64,000 nucleotides of DNA from positions 62,001-126,000 of the forward strand of contig JAPDOI010000965.1 of NCBI GenBank assembly GCA_029168955.1, given 5' to 3'. Positions 1 to 12,075 of this stretch are shown here, one piece after another. The DNA is from Aplectana chamaeleonis. Its lineage: Eukaryota > Nematoda > Chromadorea > Rhabditida > Cosmocercidae. The notes beneath the pieces were generated by a model, which ran no database searches, was not told the DNA's origin, and was given only the letters and a program-made list of their open reading frames with translations. The stretch's first letter is position 1. Each line of letters opens with the position of its first letter. Made by a program: the position numbers and the translations under genes.

Positions 1-166
1 TCAACCGCGAGCGGAAAGGGCTAGCGCGAGCGGATCTCGGAGCCGATTAAAGCTCTTTCGGGCTCGTTTTTGTTCGTTCTTTCACCCCTATGGCTCCAAT
101 GAGACCCAGCCTTTCGATTTGCGGCGGAAAACTGAAGACGAAGTTTATCGTGGACACTGCCTTTAA
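1..166. repeat. Right end of a TTAA-flanked foldback element
   Basis: The window opens inside an element that ends with GTTTATCGTGGACACTGCCT followed by TTAA at 163-166. The same terminus closes the element at 15384-16329, so this is probably a relative cut by the window edge. No coding capacity was recognised. Confidence 0.6.
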
Positions 167-565
167 ACGGCAAGCTTCCAACGTATTTAGCGTTTTTGAT
201 ACAAACTCTCAGATAGGATGAAGACATTTTGCTAGATATCTTAAAATCAATACATGCGAAATTATGCGCTGAGTGAGTAGCTTGATACAAGAAAAGAAAA
301 GGTGAGTTTATTAATAATTTGAATTCACACCAATCGTTAATGCAGGTAACTACCAGAAATACGTGTGAAAGGTGAAGAAGTTCAGATTAAAAAGAGCCGG
401 CAGAGAGAATTGAGAAGAGACCACAAATGAGGACCAAAGGAAGAACCGAAAATAGCAAACATGAAGGTAAAACCAGCTGAGTGCGATTTTGAATCGTCAG
501 TAATCTGTAGAAAACGTGAAAACGCATAACGTTCATCTGACTCGATTAAGTTGCTCCGACGCTCC
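167..565. other. Stretch with nothing recognised
   Basis: Between two TTAA elements. I see no convincing coding frame, RNA gene or repeat in this stretch. Confidence 0.4.
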
Positions 566-569
566 TTAA

Positions 570-1055
570 AGGCAGTGTTCACGATAAAAATCGTTTTTCT
601 GTTTTTTTGCCTATCTTGAAAACGGCCCCATCCTGATTCCAATGATGTCTCTGAAATCGCACAAGACCTTCTGGGAACGGAGTTATGGTCTCTCAAAGAT
701 TGAGCTAAGGATACATGGTGGACGAGTTGTCCGAGGCTTGTAACTTCCGTCTTTTGCAGCCGATGTATGCGAGCTGACCTGAGTAAAGAGAGAAGTTGAG
801 AATGAAGGGAAGAACGGGGCTAATGATTGGAAATCATCGCTCATCTCGCGATCTCGAGCATTCATTTGTTCACGTCGGTGGGCGTGTGATGCGCTTTTGG
901 GGTTTTCAATGCGCTCGAAGTTGCAACATCGGGCTCTTTTTGGGCTCTTCCTGGCTCGTTTTCATGCGTTCTTTCGACGTCAACGTAACAGTGTGCCCTT
1001 CCACTACCCATTCCTGGTGGAAACTGAAAAACATTTTTTATCGTGAACACTGCCT
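570..1055. mobile_element. Family A TTAA MITE, copy 1 (486 bp)
   Basis: TTAA at 566-569 and 1056-1059 flanks a 486-bp element. Its ends are inverted: it starts AGGCAGTGTTCACGATAAAA and finishes TTTTATCGTGAACACTGCCT. The interior matches the copies at 16334, 25473, 45603 and 62547. It has no transposase frame, so it is non-autonomous. A TTAA target duplication is the hallmark of the piggyBac superfamily, but these ends do not begin with the usual CCC, so superfamily membership is inference. Confidence 0.85.
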
Positions 1056-1059
1056 TTAA

Positions 1060-1945
1060 AAAAGTCAGACGTGTCTCCTCAATGGCCACGCTATCTCTTC
1101 CACCTCTAACCAGGAATTCAGGCAGAGCTGACTGAGTCCACTCAGTCAGCCCTGACTGAGTTCTTGTTTATGGCTGACTTTTTCTACTCAGCCTAGGTCA
1201 CTATCCCTCATCGCACACATCTGAAATGTGTGCCACCTCGTCTGAGTTCCTTTCAGAACTTGGACTCAGTCAGTCCCAACTGAATTTTTCGTCGGGTTTA
1301 CTACGGGCGTTAGTATTTCGAGAATTGACAAATGGACATTAAATTCGTGTTCACCACCCCGAGTAACCCCCGAATACTAGTTTTGAGTCAAATCTGATAC
1401 TTTGACCGAACTGCCGTATACCCACCTTAATCTGACAAAAATCGATTAACGGACCTCAGATTAAGGCTCATCACTTCAAATAACCCCCAGAGGAACAATT
1501 TGAGAATATCTATCAAAGCACTTCGAAAATAGTCAAAAGTCGCGATCTGCCAACAAATTTTCCCCGACGGGAGGGTTTGAACAAATCAAGTCGAAAACTT
1601 CGGAAAATCCACAAATAAACCAGAGTCGTGATCAGCGCACCAAATAACCCACCTAGGAAGATTTCAATTCAAATCTGGAACATTTTTTCAAAACGCTTTC
1701 AGGGACTTACAAATAATGTAAATAAACGCCTAACCCAAAATCCGTTCAAGTACAAAACGCTATCAGTCTGCGCAAAGTTTGGAAAATGAACCTTCCTCCC
1801 CCAAACTTTGCTCAGTGGGAAGGGTAGTTTTGAGCGCTGAACACAATTGTGAGGTCCATTTCCGGGTTTTCAAGAGACTAATGCGCGTTTTAGAAGGCAC
1901 AATAGGTACGAAAATCTGGCGAAAAACGCCTATAACTTTTTTCAG
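1060..1945. other. Unassigned stretch with short palindromes
   Basis: At 1128-1149 there is a 10-bp inverted repeat (CTGACTGAGT and ACTCAGTCAG) separated by 2 bases. Several partial repeats of the motif GACTGAG follow up to about 1280. Nothing else was recognised. Confidence 0.35.
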
Positions 1946-2002
1946 GTGAGTTTAGGCAACTGCGAAGAACTCAATCGAATTCTACGTCAAAAACGGTTCT
2001 AG
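1946..2002 (+). CDS. Possible short terminal exon
   Basis: A strong acceptor (CTTTTTTCAG ending at 1945) is followed by 18 open codons rich in charged and polar residues and a TAG stop at 2000-2002. No upstream exon with a matching phase could be found. The opposite strand also has an open frame here, so this is only a candidate. Confidence 0.2.
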   Translation: MSLGNCEELNRILRQKRF

Positions 2003-2464
2003 AGAAGTACATTCCATCCGAAATTGCCAGGCTGACTAAAAGTAGTTTCCTTGTCAGCCCGCTTGAACCTAATCTAGCTTGAGAAATGACGAGACATAAA
2101 GGGCTAAATTTTCTCAAAAGAAATCGACAAGCGTGAAGAGCAACTGACCGGCTCAACAAGAACTGCACGAAGAAGAAGATCATTCTCATTGCATTCCACG
2201 CCTTCGTGTGCCTTCACTCAGCACGTACTTCATATTGGAGAGCTCCTCTGAATGACCATTTCTTCTATTCGGAATCGTTGGTGATATAAAAACGAGAATA
2301 GTGTGCGAAATTGTTCGTCGGATTGGTGTATGCCCGAGCAGGATACGGCGCAGGGTGTGGATGTCAACAGAAGGGGACTGAGCCGCGGAGGGATGGAGGA
2401 GGGATCTGAGCTCCACCGAGAGATCAAGTGGATCATTGATCATTAAAAAACGCGTTCTCCAATT
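2003..2464. other. Unassigned stretch
   Basis: Two overlapping minus-strand open frames (1971-2189 and 2186-2443) are present, but no phase-consistent splice model joins them, although a strong donor-like GTACGT lies between them. No family was recognised. Confidence 0.3.
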
Positions 2465-2909
2465 TTACAACAAAAAATAATACCAATTAACGCTCCTGGG
2501 GGTTTGAGAAAAACGCCAAAAAATGCTCCTGGAGGGAGGGTCGGAGTAGAATTGGCCTTGTATACACCTCGTGCCGTACCCTGTGCCCGAGCAGTATCGG
2601 TGTATTATGCGTATGTGCATATAGCCTAGCTCCCTGATTTTCAGCCGGTCGAAGTAAAACTTATGAAATTTATCACGTCGAAATCTCCTTACCACTGTTA
2701 TATTTTGCCATGACTGACCGCTCCGCTGCGTGCTCCGCCCGGACTCTTCCGAACAAGCTATATAGGCTTTATGCGCAGTCTCAATGCAAAAGCAAAAACA
2801 CAGATCTGACAAACCATTTGGCACCGACCATAAACACATGTATAGTAAGTGAGTTTTGCTAACCTTCTGAAGTATTTTTGACGATGCCATTCCTACAGAG
2901 CGCTGCTAT
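2465..2909 (-). CDS. Possible two-exon gene fragment, unrecognised
   Basis: On the minus strand an exon at 2864-2909 sits behind the acceptor TATTTTTCAG and ends at the donor AAG|GTTAGC. A 58-nt intron (2806-2863, ending TTTGTCAG) leads in matching phase to an open frame that runs to a stop at 2465. The joined protein starts IAALCRNGIVKNTSED and continues with a Cys-rich stretch. The second exon runs through a dispersed repeat (2622-2765) also found at 60460, which weakens the case for a host gene. The upstream part was not found. Confidence 0.3.
2622..2765. repeat. Dispersed repeat U, copy 1
   Basis: About 145 bp beginning TATAGCCTAG match 60460-60609 in the same orientation, including the central TGTTATATTTTGCCAT and the tail CCGCTCCGCTGC. 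On the minus strand the two copies also look alike as protein (WQNIT, RRF, FDRLK, LGY). It may therefore derive from a coding element. Confidence 0.6.
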
Positions 2910-5031
2910 CTGAAAAATACGCGCACATTATAATAGCCTCGGTTTCTATCAGTCAGAGACAATAGAATACAGCGTATAAGCATATATACTGTGAAGGATT
3001 CTCTAGCTATGACAAAATTACAGGGGGGAGCGGACATCATATATCGTTATAAAACTCTTCATCATCCTAAAATGCCTAGTGGTCATTTCAGCAAAGGAAT
3101 GGAATCATAGGCATCTCAGTAAAACTTCTGTATACAGTGCCGAGCACAAGCTTTTGCAAAAAAAAACTTAGCGTTACATCTTTTAGTCAAAGAACTGTTC
3201 GCAGGACACTTCAGCGAAAATGGGTACTACTCTGAGAAAATCGGTACCGCTGGTTTCGTGATAGCCCCGCGATTCTCGCTGGCATCGCGATGGGGTATTG
3301 GCAGTTGATTGGCGGCTCCGCGATCGTGGAAAAGTGGTGTGTGACGCAGTCGCCCCGCGATAGCCTTATGTCGGCTCCGCGGTCCGATAAAGAGGTTGCG
3401 TCGACAACACGGCTCCTCGGTAAAACAGCGTCGGCACCGCGATGAGTGTGCAGGCCTTCAGTGTCCCGTCGGCTCCGCGTTCGACGCACCTCCGAACTGG
3501 CGCACATCAGTCACGCTCCAGTATCGATCTAAGTTCCAATTAGTAGACTTGCCGATTTCTATTCCGGCGCTCTCCAAATTCGTGTTTTTCATGTTATCCA
3601 CATTTTGACCATATCATACACAGCCTATGTAGTAAAATTGGCTCTATACTGAATTTCCATCTCAAGCATTAAGTCTTTTTTATGTTGCGACATTAACTCA
3701 TAAAATCTTTATCGCCTGTTTGTGCTCATGCGTCTCCGAGTATTACGCTTTTTGTATTCTTCGAGATTTCGGTTTCAAAAGGATGATGAATCGGATATTC
3801 GAGTACTCGAGTATAAAACAAATGTGATTATTGTTCGATAAATCAGTCGATCCGATCCCAAGTCTAACACGCAATTGTTTTCATTTTCGGTTGTTTCGAA
3901 AGCCGTGCTTTTTCGAATGATTGACTGCTCGAATTACTCGAAAACCACATTCTCTTACGTTCTCGGTCTTCGCTGGAGAATATAAAGACGCTTTAGCAAT
4001 TAACATCGAGTGTTTTTTCCTAAAATGGCACATGGCTTACTCTGGCATATAGGCGTGACGCTGGACACGTTCACTAATCACTGCTTCAAGTTCGAAAGCG
4101 CGTTTTTAGTGTTGATTGTGTTATGGCTAACTTTTCCTAAATACCTCGGTCCAGAGTTAACAATGTGTCTTCTAAAAAGGGTCAACGATTGGTTTTTTGA
4201 ACAGTGTTGACAAAGAAGCATGAATACACCTTCTTGTGCATAACACGCAAATGATATCACCGGTATCGCACTTCATCCTGGCATCACGCCCCTAAATGGC
4301 GAACACTTCTCTGACTGCTAAGCAGTCTTGGAACAAAACTATTCAAAGACTCGAACTTTGGCACAGCAGCGAAAGCCATCACTGTCAAAATTTGTAGTCA
4401 TATGCATAGCGTTAATGGTTCTCGTAAGATTCTGTGTCCATTTTTCAACGCAGCTGTCATGAAGACTTCTTAAACTGATTTATTATTCGATTAACATGGG
4501 TGAGGTTTTTATCGAGTATTCTACACTAGGGAGACCTAGCAAAATTTTCGCTCAAAAAAATTCTCACGTCCGCTAGCTTCCTGAGGCAGATTATTCTGAC
4601 AAAACGGTGTTGACTGTCTTCCGTATACCCGAAAGTTGCTGTCCGTATGGACTCTCCTGAGCAAAACTGGCTGCCGGACACTTATAGCAGGGCGTAGGGT
4701 ATAAAAAACGTGGCATAAAAAAGCAAAACATAAGAAGCTAGCGGTAGATCGTCGGCTGTCACCGGCATCTTATTTACGACCCCTTCCGTCTGTAATGTAC
4801 CCAAGCTATTATTCTCGCTTTACCATCCCTGTCATGTTAAGAAAAAAGCACTCGCATTTTAGATGTGGTTTCCCTTGTTGACCATTATCATGCCTTTGTT
4901 CTCAATAAATGAAATATGTCCGTTGATGTTTACGTTTTTGTGAAGCAGATTTTGATAAGCTCGGACTTTCAACATATATAAAACTGGTTTATCGAAGTCA
5001 GTGAATCAAAATGACTGAGCGGTTGTAATGT
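2910..5031. other. Mostly A+T-rich stretch with a CG-rich patch
   Basis: At 3230-3480 the motif GGCTCCGCG or a close variant recurs about six times at irregular spacing, in an otherwise A+T-rich region. No gene was recognised. Short frames such as 4010-4210 have no supporting splice sites or family resemblance. Confidence 0.35.
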
Positions 5032-5237
5032 GTGACGAACAGAGAATATGCGGAAGTGGAGCTGCTGCTTCTTTTGTCAGAATGGCGAGGAAGTGTCTCA
5101 AAGTTTTGGGTACTCCTCAAAACGCGCTGCACGCTTCTCAAGATACATGATTCCCCATGTTTTCTTCGCTACACAATGGCTAAGATTTCGCATGAAAAAA
5201 TTGACAAAATCTCTCTGTTTCACTTCTACTTTCTTCA

Positions 5238-5450
5238 TGACGTCCTGCACACTTCCACTGCGGCCCTGCGAACTTTCTATGACGTCCTGCTCACTCCCAC
5301 TGGGGTCCTTCACACTTTCTACGACGTCCTGCTCACTCCCACTGGGGTCCTGCACACTTTCTATGACGTCCTGCACACTCCCACTGGGTCCTGCGCACTC
5401 CCACTGAGGTCCTGCACACTATCGATAACGTCCTGCACACTCCTCAAACC
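5238..5450. repeat. Minisatellite of about 54-bp units
   Basis: Four to five tandem units carry the alternating phrases GACGTCCTGC and CACTCCCACTGGGGTCCT. The array is open on both strands. The minus strand (5098-5376) reads as an acidic repeat (SGSEQDVVES) and the plus strand as TFYDVLLTPTG. Neither has a clear start, splice signal or family match, so I treat it as a repeat. Confidence 0.75.
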
Positions 5451-5722
5451 CTGGCGGTTCTGAACGGCGTCCCATCCACCACTATTAAATACGTCTCGCC
5501 TTGATTAGAGCTTAGCCTTTCTAGCGCTAGACGACTCATAGAAGTTTTCATGACCCAAGGCCAAAAGTGCGCCCCACGGACAAACTCGGTTGCCCCGAGG
5601 CGCGCAAGAGGTGGTTCAGGCTGATTTTTTGGTAATCGATGAGTGTCCCACCCACGCAAATGTTGGTACCATTTCATCCCTGTTTTGATCGGCCATTCCG
5701 GAGATCCACGGGAAAACACAAT

Positions 5723-5755
5723 TACACACACACATACATACATACATACATACAT
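5723..5755. repeat. (CA)n then (CATA)n microsatellite
   Basis: A short CACACACA run passes into five to six CATA units just left of a foldback element. Confidence 0.9.
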
Positions 5756-5800
5756 CGGGACATAACTGCTTCAAGTAGTATAAGGATTTAGCTTTCAAAG

Positions 5801-6381
5801 CTACAATACCCGCACAAATTTCCTCAAGAAAGTGGCAAAAGTCGCAAAGTCGCGACTTTTGCGATTCTTCGTCGTAACACGGCTCAGAATGACCCATTCG
5901 GGGAGCAAGAGGCATCTTTGGAATCAGCATCGAGAGCTCTTCGTTTTGACCACACACATTCCTTGACCTGCAAACAAGGCATATAGGGTTAATAGGATAA
6001 TAGGGTGAACGAAAATACCACCCGTTCTCAGCTCAAACGGGACCAATCGACCTAGGACTTGGCCTATACCTTTATTTTGTGATCCTCTTTCAAATATGCA
6101 CTGTGGCAGCCCAATCCAGGAAAGTCGATTTTTCATCCCCTTCACATGTGCCAAGTCTCCCCTTTAAATGGGACCAGGCCCCATTTGAAGGGGAGAAATG
6201 GCACATGTGAAGGGGATGAAAAATCGACTTTCCTGGAAATGTGTGTGCTCAAAATAAAGAGCTCTCGATGCTGATTCCAAATATGCTCCTAGCTCCCACG
6301 AATCGGTCATTTGAGCCCTGTTATGACGAGAAGTCGCAAAATTTTGCGGCTTCCTTGAGTAAAGTAGTGCGGGTATTGTAG
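5801..6381. mobile_element. Foldback element G (581 bp)
   Basis: A perfect 15-bp inverted end CTACAATACCCGCAC (5801-5815) pairs with 6367-6381. The arms then match imperfectly over about 170 bp, for example CATCGAGAGCTCTT on the left and its complement on the right. The same end motif bounds 43587-44360. There is no coding capacity. The unpaired block 5975-6115 sits in the left arm only. Confidence 0.7.
6116..6236. repeat. Near-perfect 121-bp hairpin at the core of G
   Basis: Arms 6116-6153 and 6199-6236 are complementary over all 38 bases. Pairing resumes inside (CTCCCCTTTAAATGGG with its near-complement), leaving a loop of about 8 nt. The perfection contrasts with the diverged outer arms. 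Confidence 0.9.
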
Positions 6382-7138
6382 ATGTATGCAATTTGTGTTT
6401 GATTAGCATGTAATTGTATATGGATTACGTTTTGGTGAGTTCCGCATTGGTATGGGTTTGGAAAGCGAAATTGCATAGAGAAACAAATCGTTCGAGAACC
6501 ATTTCAAAGCAAAGGATCCCGAAAAAAGGTGTAAAATGGGTGACTGGCGAAAACTGGAGAGCTGCATGATCAGTTGTATCGGTGTGTTGCCTAACAAACA
6601 ACTATTCGATATCCCTTATTATGGTGAGGGCATGTATATTCGACTCACCTCGGAGGATTCGCAGCGAGGTCGCGTAGGTGTCTTGAAAAACACCTACGGG
6701 CCGCGTCAACGCTCAGCCGACGCGGCGATCGGCTCTTCAGCGACGTGCGAATGCGGAGCCTACATCGCTACCGGCGTGCAGACAGGGCAATTTGTAATGA
6801 AGGGAGCGCAATGGGGGCGGGTAGGGGCCTATAGGGCACCTACACGGCCGCATTGCGGTGCCGTCACCACAGATTTTCCCAGAGGAAGGTTGGGAGAAGG
6901 GGGGGGGGGGCTCATGATCTGAGATCAAAACGAAATGCAAGACCAATTGGTAGCGCTAGCCAGAGAAGTATTTCCGTTGTTTTCAAAACAACACTCATTT
7001 ATAGCAGTATGAATTTCCTGATTGTTTTCTTTATGTCTACTAGCAAATCAATCTGTGCTCGAATAAGGTATCACCAAAAACTGCACACTCGAACAAATAC
7101 TGGAGGCGAAAATGTTGACAAAATATCCATCCACCAGC
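6382..7138. other. Unassigned stretch with a 12-G run
   Basis: Nothing was recognised apart from an uninterrupted G tract at 6899-6910 and a CpG-containing patch at 6655-6760. Confidence 0.35.
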
Positions 7139-7148
7139 GAACTGCACA

Positions 7149-7828
7149 TCTGAACGCTTGCCACCCTCCTCGGCTGCAGCTGATTGGTCGGCGGGCATCG
7201 GCTGCGTGCGGCGCGCGTCGCGGCTGGCTGGCGCATAGCCAACGTCGTCGTTTCGAAAGCTCCCATCGCCTGTCCATTCTACGACTTTGTGAAGAATTGA
7301 AGAAACATACACAAGTATGCATTTTATCGCCGTTGGCCTATCACGTCAGCATTTGCTGCTCGTGTGATAGGTCAGCGGCAGCAAAATGTGCGGGGAACCC
7401 CCTCCCAGTAAGAGATCTAAATATAATCATAACATCTGGCTGGACAACAAAATTGCCACTGAAATGAAAAAAATGTGATCTGCACGTGTGGTATTGGAAA
7501 GGCTTATTCTCCAATCATTAGGATTCTATTAACGTTGTGTGATTATGTCGTTTTCATTCCTATTCACTCCTGAAATAATTTAGCTAGGTGTGTTCGCCTA
7601 TTCTCCATGTTGTATTCATCCTGTTGCTTCAATTACAATAGCTTACAGTTGATCCCGTTCATGAAATTGAATCAGGGTCAGAATTCGGGCGAAAACTTCG
7701 GAGTAATTGAATGACAAGCAAGGACGGCTGTGGCGTTGGCAATGCGCCAGCCAGACGCGACGCGCGCCGCACGCAGCCGATGCCCGCCGACCAATCAGCT
7801 GCAGCCGAGGAGGGTGGCAAGCGTTCAG
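7149..7828. repeat. Inverted pair of GC-rich 83-bp arms (element J)
   Basis: Arms at about 7149-7231 and 7738-7828 are nearly perfect complements and very CpG-rich (core GCGTGCGGCGCGCGTCGCG). They contain GATTGGTCGG. The loop of about 500 bp is A+T-rich. Open frames overlapping the arms follow from their composition. This looks like the remains of a foldback element; no target duplication was identified. Confidence 0.65.
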
Positions 7829-7845
7829 ATCCGAACTGCAACAAC

Positions 7846-8705
7846 TCAACACGGTTTTTTTTGCAAAGAATCGCACACAGGATTGCATATGTCACACAAA
7901 TTTACTAAGTATACATCGGGAAGAACAAGAAGCGAAAATTCGAGAAGGTGATAAAGAAAGTTAACGAATCCATGTGAAGCAAAGTGATGAAAATCAATGC
8001 ATGATGTGACGAACAGCTGATTGCGCGCGTTCAAAGCGACGTGCGTCGATCGGAGCGCATTATCTCGAGTGGTTGATTTCGCAATACCGTAACCCGCACA
8101 GTTTTCATCCCAAATATCTCGTGATAGAGACCATTTCTGACTGTAATACTTTGCCATTGTGCTCAGCTAGTACCTCAGCAGATTTGAGACCGCGAATATC
8201 AAAATTGAGATTTTGGCCGGACCTTGCCATTTAGGCACTTTCGCAGAACATCTGCCGGTTAGCTATTTCAGTAGAAAATTTAGCCTACACTCCGGGTTTT
8301 AAATACCAGTGGAAATCCGAAAACGTCCTGCATTCACACTGAAATCGTCTTCGATTTTCCCTACAGGGTTGACACCTCAGGGGGGGGGGCAAAAATCCCA
8401 ACCGAAAATTGCTACCTAACAGTTGTTCTACGGAAGTGCTGTATTAATATAACTGCACAAATACCGGGTAATATAAATTTTTTAGGACAATATTTCTGTT
8501 ATAAATGACATCTAACGCATACAATGTAATTCGAGCTGTACACTATTTCAAGGAGTGCAAAAACATGCAAACAACATCAAGTATAAAAAGGAAAGCCATA
8601 TGCCGATGCAGCATAGAAGAATCCATTTGCACACATCACAGAGAGCACTAACAATATTTATATCTGAAGTTAACTCTAGAGCAACATTCACGATGAATTT
8701 CTTGT
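7846..8705. other. Unassigned stretch
   Basis: A+T-rich DNA with a 9-base G run near 8383. No supported gene or repeat. Confidence 0.35.
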
Positions 8706-9306
8706 CTAATAAGCTTCAGTCTCGAAGTACTCTTCAGTTTTCTTTAAAAATCTTGTAATTTTTCTCGTCGTCAGCGTTGCATCTGAGCTTACTTCATTCA
8801 TTTCCAACGGGCTAAATAATTTCACTAGGGGTAAACCTCCAGAAGACCTATAGTGGAAAACGTATAAAAATAGTAACACAGGGAACTGTTGAATATAAGA
8901 AACCACATCACTCAGAGTCAAAATCAAAAAGTAGAAAAATAGACTGTTTGACATAGAGGAAGACTGAAGTCTGGTTGCGGAGTGAACGCCAAAGATAGAA
9001 AAGCACAATTTTCAAGTCAGTCATCTAATGAAAAAACATAATGTGTGAGTGTCATGTATAAACATCAAATTCAAGCGAATGGGCGAACCATAGAAAAACG
9101 CAGATCACAAGATCTATCTCCAAAATTTGAGACGGCTTCGCCGGCGATCCAAATAAACACAGCGAAGATGCTGAAATGAGAGTAAATTTTGAAAAGAATT
9201 TAGTAATGCGCGAGTAAAGAATTTCAAAGACGAACTCAACTTGTTGGAATTAGCGGGAGCTCTTATATTGTACAAGACGTCGTGATAAACGGTGCTGATG
9301 CTCAGT
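8706..9306 (-). CDS. Predicted four-exon host gene fragment, function unknown
   Basis: Minus-strand exons 9236-9306, 9109-9170, 8912-9024 and 8706-8847 join in phase through introns of 65, 84 and 64 nt. All are GT..AG, with acceptors CATTTCAG, TTTTTTCATTAG and CCACTATAG. The joined 3' half reads as a soluble, polar protein with ILEIDLMTDLKIV and the C-terminal tail FLKKTEEYFETEAY, ending TAG at 8706. The 5' end is not resolved; a TTTTTTCAG acceptor precedes the first listed exon. An alternative is the unspliced frame 8706-9008, which would translate the last intron as a hydrophobic segment. I do not recognise the family. Confidence 0.42.
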
Positions 9307-11505
9307 CTGAAAAAAGAGGCTGTTACGAAAACACTACAAATTTTTAGAGTATTCTTCTGAGCTGGACGCCTGACACAGGAAATACAACTATTGCAGATTG
9401 ATGAAATAATAGAGGACACACTCTTAAAAAATAATTTATGCATGATATTCAGCCGTCAATTAGGGAAAACGCGACGAAAAACAGCTAACAATAAACCGTA
9501 ATGAGAATACTAGACTACAAAGTAACGAAAATAATAGTGAAGGAGAAATATTAAAAAAGGAAGGAAAGAAGGGATACTCGTGGAAGGGGAGTGACGCGGA
9601 AAGTTCGCGTGTAACTTTTTGTCCCGTGCAACTGCGCAACATACACCTCCTTTGGCGTCGGATTTGTGACTACCGCGGTCGCCGAAACAAGGCCACGCCC
9701 ACCGATTCGGGAAACCAGTGGCCCTCCGACCCATCGTTGCAACGATACCACCCAAACTTCTACGGGGTCGCAAAGCACTTTTTGTCTGAAGCCGCGACTG
9801 GGAATGGACGCCAGTTGGACATGATCGTGGCGGGGCCACACGACACCCGCTGTGGGTTCCCACGGGGTCACCCCTTTTGTGACCCCGCGGGTCGCCAGCA
9901 GCCGATGGATTTAAATCCCTTGCAGCTAGAATCGCAATTTCTTATTACACGATCAACCTGCGTGAAGAGGCATCGTAAAAGATATAGATTCCATCCGAAA
10001 ATTTTTTGATAAAGTCGAAATAGCAATTTTTACTCACTTATTTGGCTGATTTTAATCCTATAGTTAACAACTAACGAGGATATTTTCTAATGCCTCAGGA
10101 TAAAAACATCAGCAGATCTTGCGTCACAAATTTAACTGAAGCTTTGTCTGTGAGTAATTTTGAATTACAGCGCAAATTTAAATTTTGGACCGGACAATCG
10201 GATAAATTGAAATCGCCGTGCCTGAACAGTTTTTTGGCAGCAAAATTGGTATCCTACGTATCGTAGAATGATTCTTGATTGGAACAAGTTTTTTTCTTGG
10301 TAAATGAAACTAAATTCAAAGGAAGGAAGCGTTTTTGTTGTTATCCGGAAATCATCGCAAGGAATGTATAGTAACACATCAGCAAACACGAGCGCTATTG
10401 CAGCGAGGGGGGGGGCTTGGTCATCACACCTGGCCAAGCCCATTTTTCTGCGCCGCTGCGCTATTTGAACATTAACCCGAGATTTTACTTCCGTTTCGAA
10501 ATAAGGGGAGACGTTGCAGCACAGTAAAATGGGCATGTCCAAGTACGATGCCCATGTCCATCCCCTGCTGCGATAGCACCCAAACACGTGAAAAAACAAA
10601 TGAACAAACAGCGAGAAAGGATGAACAATGAACAACTGACAAAATGAAAAATTGAATGAATGACACGACGCCGATTCATGGAAAATCGATTCGGCCCTGT
10701 GGAAACCTGTGAATGCGATGTAGGGCGTCTAACGCGCCGAGGCCCATCCTGTACGCGACAAATACACGTCAAAGGCACTACAGTCGCTCTACATGTCCAT
10801 CCAGCCCCGCTCGGCGCGCTTGCGGGATCAATGTCGCGCCGACGGAAAAACGTGCAAAATAGGCCCCGCCCTCCAAGGCGAGACGCGCTTGAATGTCTGA
10901 GAATGGGATCGTGCTGTAGTCACACGCCTGGGTTGGTCCCATCTCCAGACTAAAACATAGGTATACTCAAAGTGGGATTAGAGCAGGTCAATTGGAGATA
11001 TCTCTCGATTTACTTCAATTGCATGAATTTTTATTTACGAAAAATTACGATTTACGGTCCAAAATGTCGTAAATCGTAAACCGTAATTACGCACACCCCT
11101 GGTGAGCATGAATACCGAAAGATGTATGAAAGGACTTACATCAGCTCCATTCACAATGTAGTGTATGAGTTGGGGACCTTGTAACCAATCCATTGAACAA
11201 TTCTCAAGAAATTCCTACGACACTCCAATACGAAAGTGGTTTCAGAACGGAATTTCCACAAAACACAACCTGAAAAGCTTAAAAGTCTGTTTGTCTGGAA
11301 GTATAGTGTAGTCCACCATAAGTCGCACATCTACTCATCAACGAGAAGCGGTTAGTCGGAGATCAGTGTACATGAAACCCATTGCAGTACAACCGCTTCA
11401 ACTCAACCGGTAGTGAGCGCGTTGCCTAGGAGTTAATGCATATTGATCTCCTGCCAAAAGTTTCTCATTGATAAATGAATGCGAAATTCGGTGATTTGCA
11501 CTATA
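9307..11505. other. Unassigned stretch with a GC-rich block
   Basis: 9600-9900 is GC-rich and contains a GGGTCAC..GTGACCC hairpin near 9860. A 127-codon plus frame (9626-10009) overlaps an equally long minus frame and has no splice or family support. A minus frame of 156 codons at 10165-10635 crosses another GC-rich patch. At 11041-11093 the motif TACGATTTACG is arranged as a small palindrome. A tRNA-A-box-like string near 11400 lacks a B box. Confidence 0.3.
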
Positions 11506-12075
11506 GGCCCCCGTCATAGTCGGTGGATCTACTGAGTCCCACCGGGTCGATACGCATCGAATTCGTGGAAGACGGGTGCGAAAAAATCAACCCACTGAGC
11601 CCGACTGCGACCGTCTGATGCCCTTCGAAATCCCCCGGTCGATACTGATGGTTCTCATGAGAGTACAAGGGCGGGGCTAATGCACCAACTGAGTCCCACT
11701 GAGTCCCACCCAGTCCCACCGAAACCATCCTCACCCCACCCGGTCGATATAGGTGTTTCTCACGTGATTTGGGTGCATTTTTTTCGGCCGACTGCGACCT
11801 GCCTAGTCCCGCCGCATCTCGACTCTCGTCGTCTGCGCTCTGCCCCACCTGCTTATGATACGGAAATCAAATTCAGACATGTTGAAAACAAGAAAAATCA
11901 GCCACCATACACGTTCCGATTCACAGCTGAGGTGATAATCGTCACTATCAATTGCGTGTTTCGCAGAGGAACTGGTTGGCGCTGGGGGCAACCGGACTCA
12001 GTGGGACTCAGCAGGTTTTTCCACCCCGGATTCATTCGGACTCAGCAGGTTTTTCGACGAAGTCTGACCGGGGCC
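11506..12075. mobile_element. Foldback element X (570 bp), ATA-flanked
   Basis: The left end GGCCCCCGTCATAGTC pairs with the right end GACTTCG..GGGGCC, and ATA stands at 11503-11505 and 12076-12078. The interior repeats GAGTCCCAC and CCGGTCGATA several times. The terminus recurs in inverse orientation at about 37270-37283, indicating a second partial copy. No coding capacity. Confidence 0.6.

Noticed and set aside
5098..5376. Acidic repeat protein on the minus strand
   Set aside because: The repeat SGSEQDVVES looks protein-like, but both strands are open through the minisatellite and there is no start, splice site or homology.
6853..7467. 204-codon plus frame
   Set aside because: It crosses an A+T-rich region into the CpG-rich arm of element J; the opposite strand is equally open there, so composition explains it.
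9626..10009. 127-codon plus frame in a GC-rich block
   Set aside because: A minus frame of similar length overlaps it and neither has splice signals or family features.
11385..11470. tRNA or tRNA-derived SINE
   Set aside because: A box-like string (CAACCGGTAGTGAGCGCG) is present, but no B box, acceptor stem or anticodon arm can be drawn.
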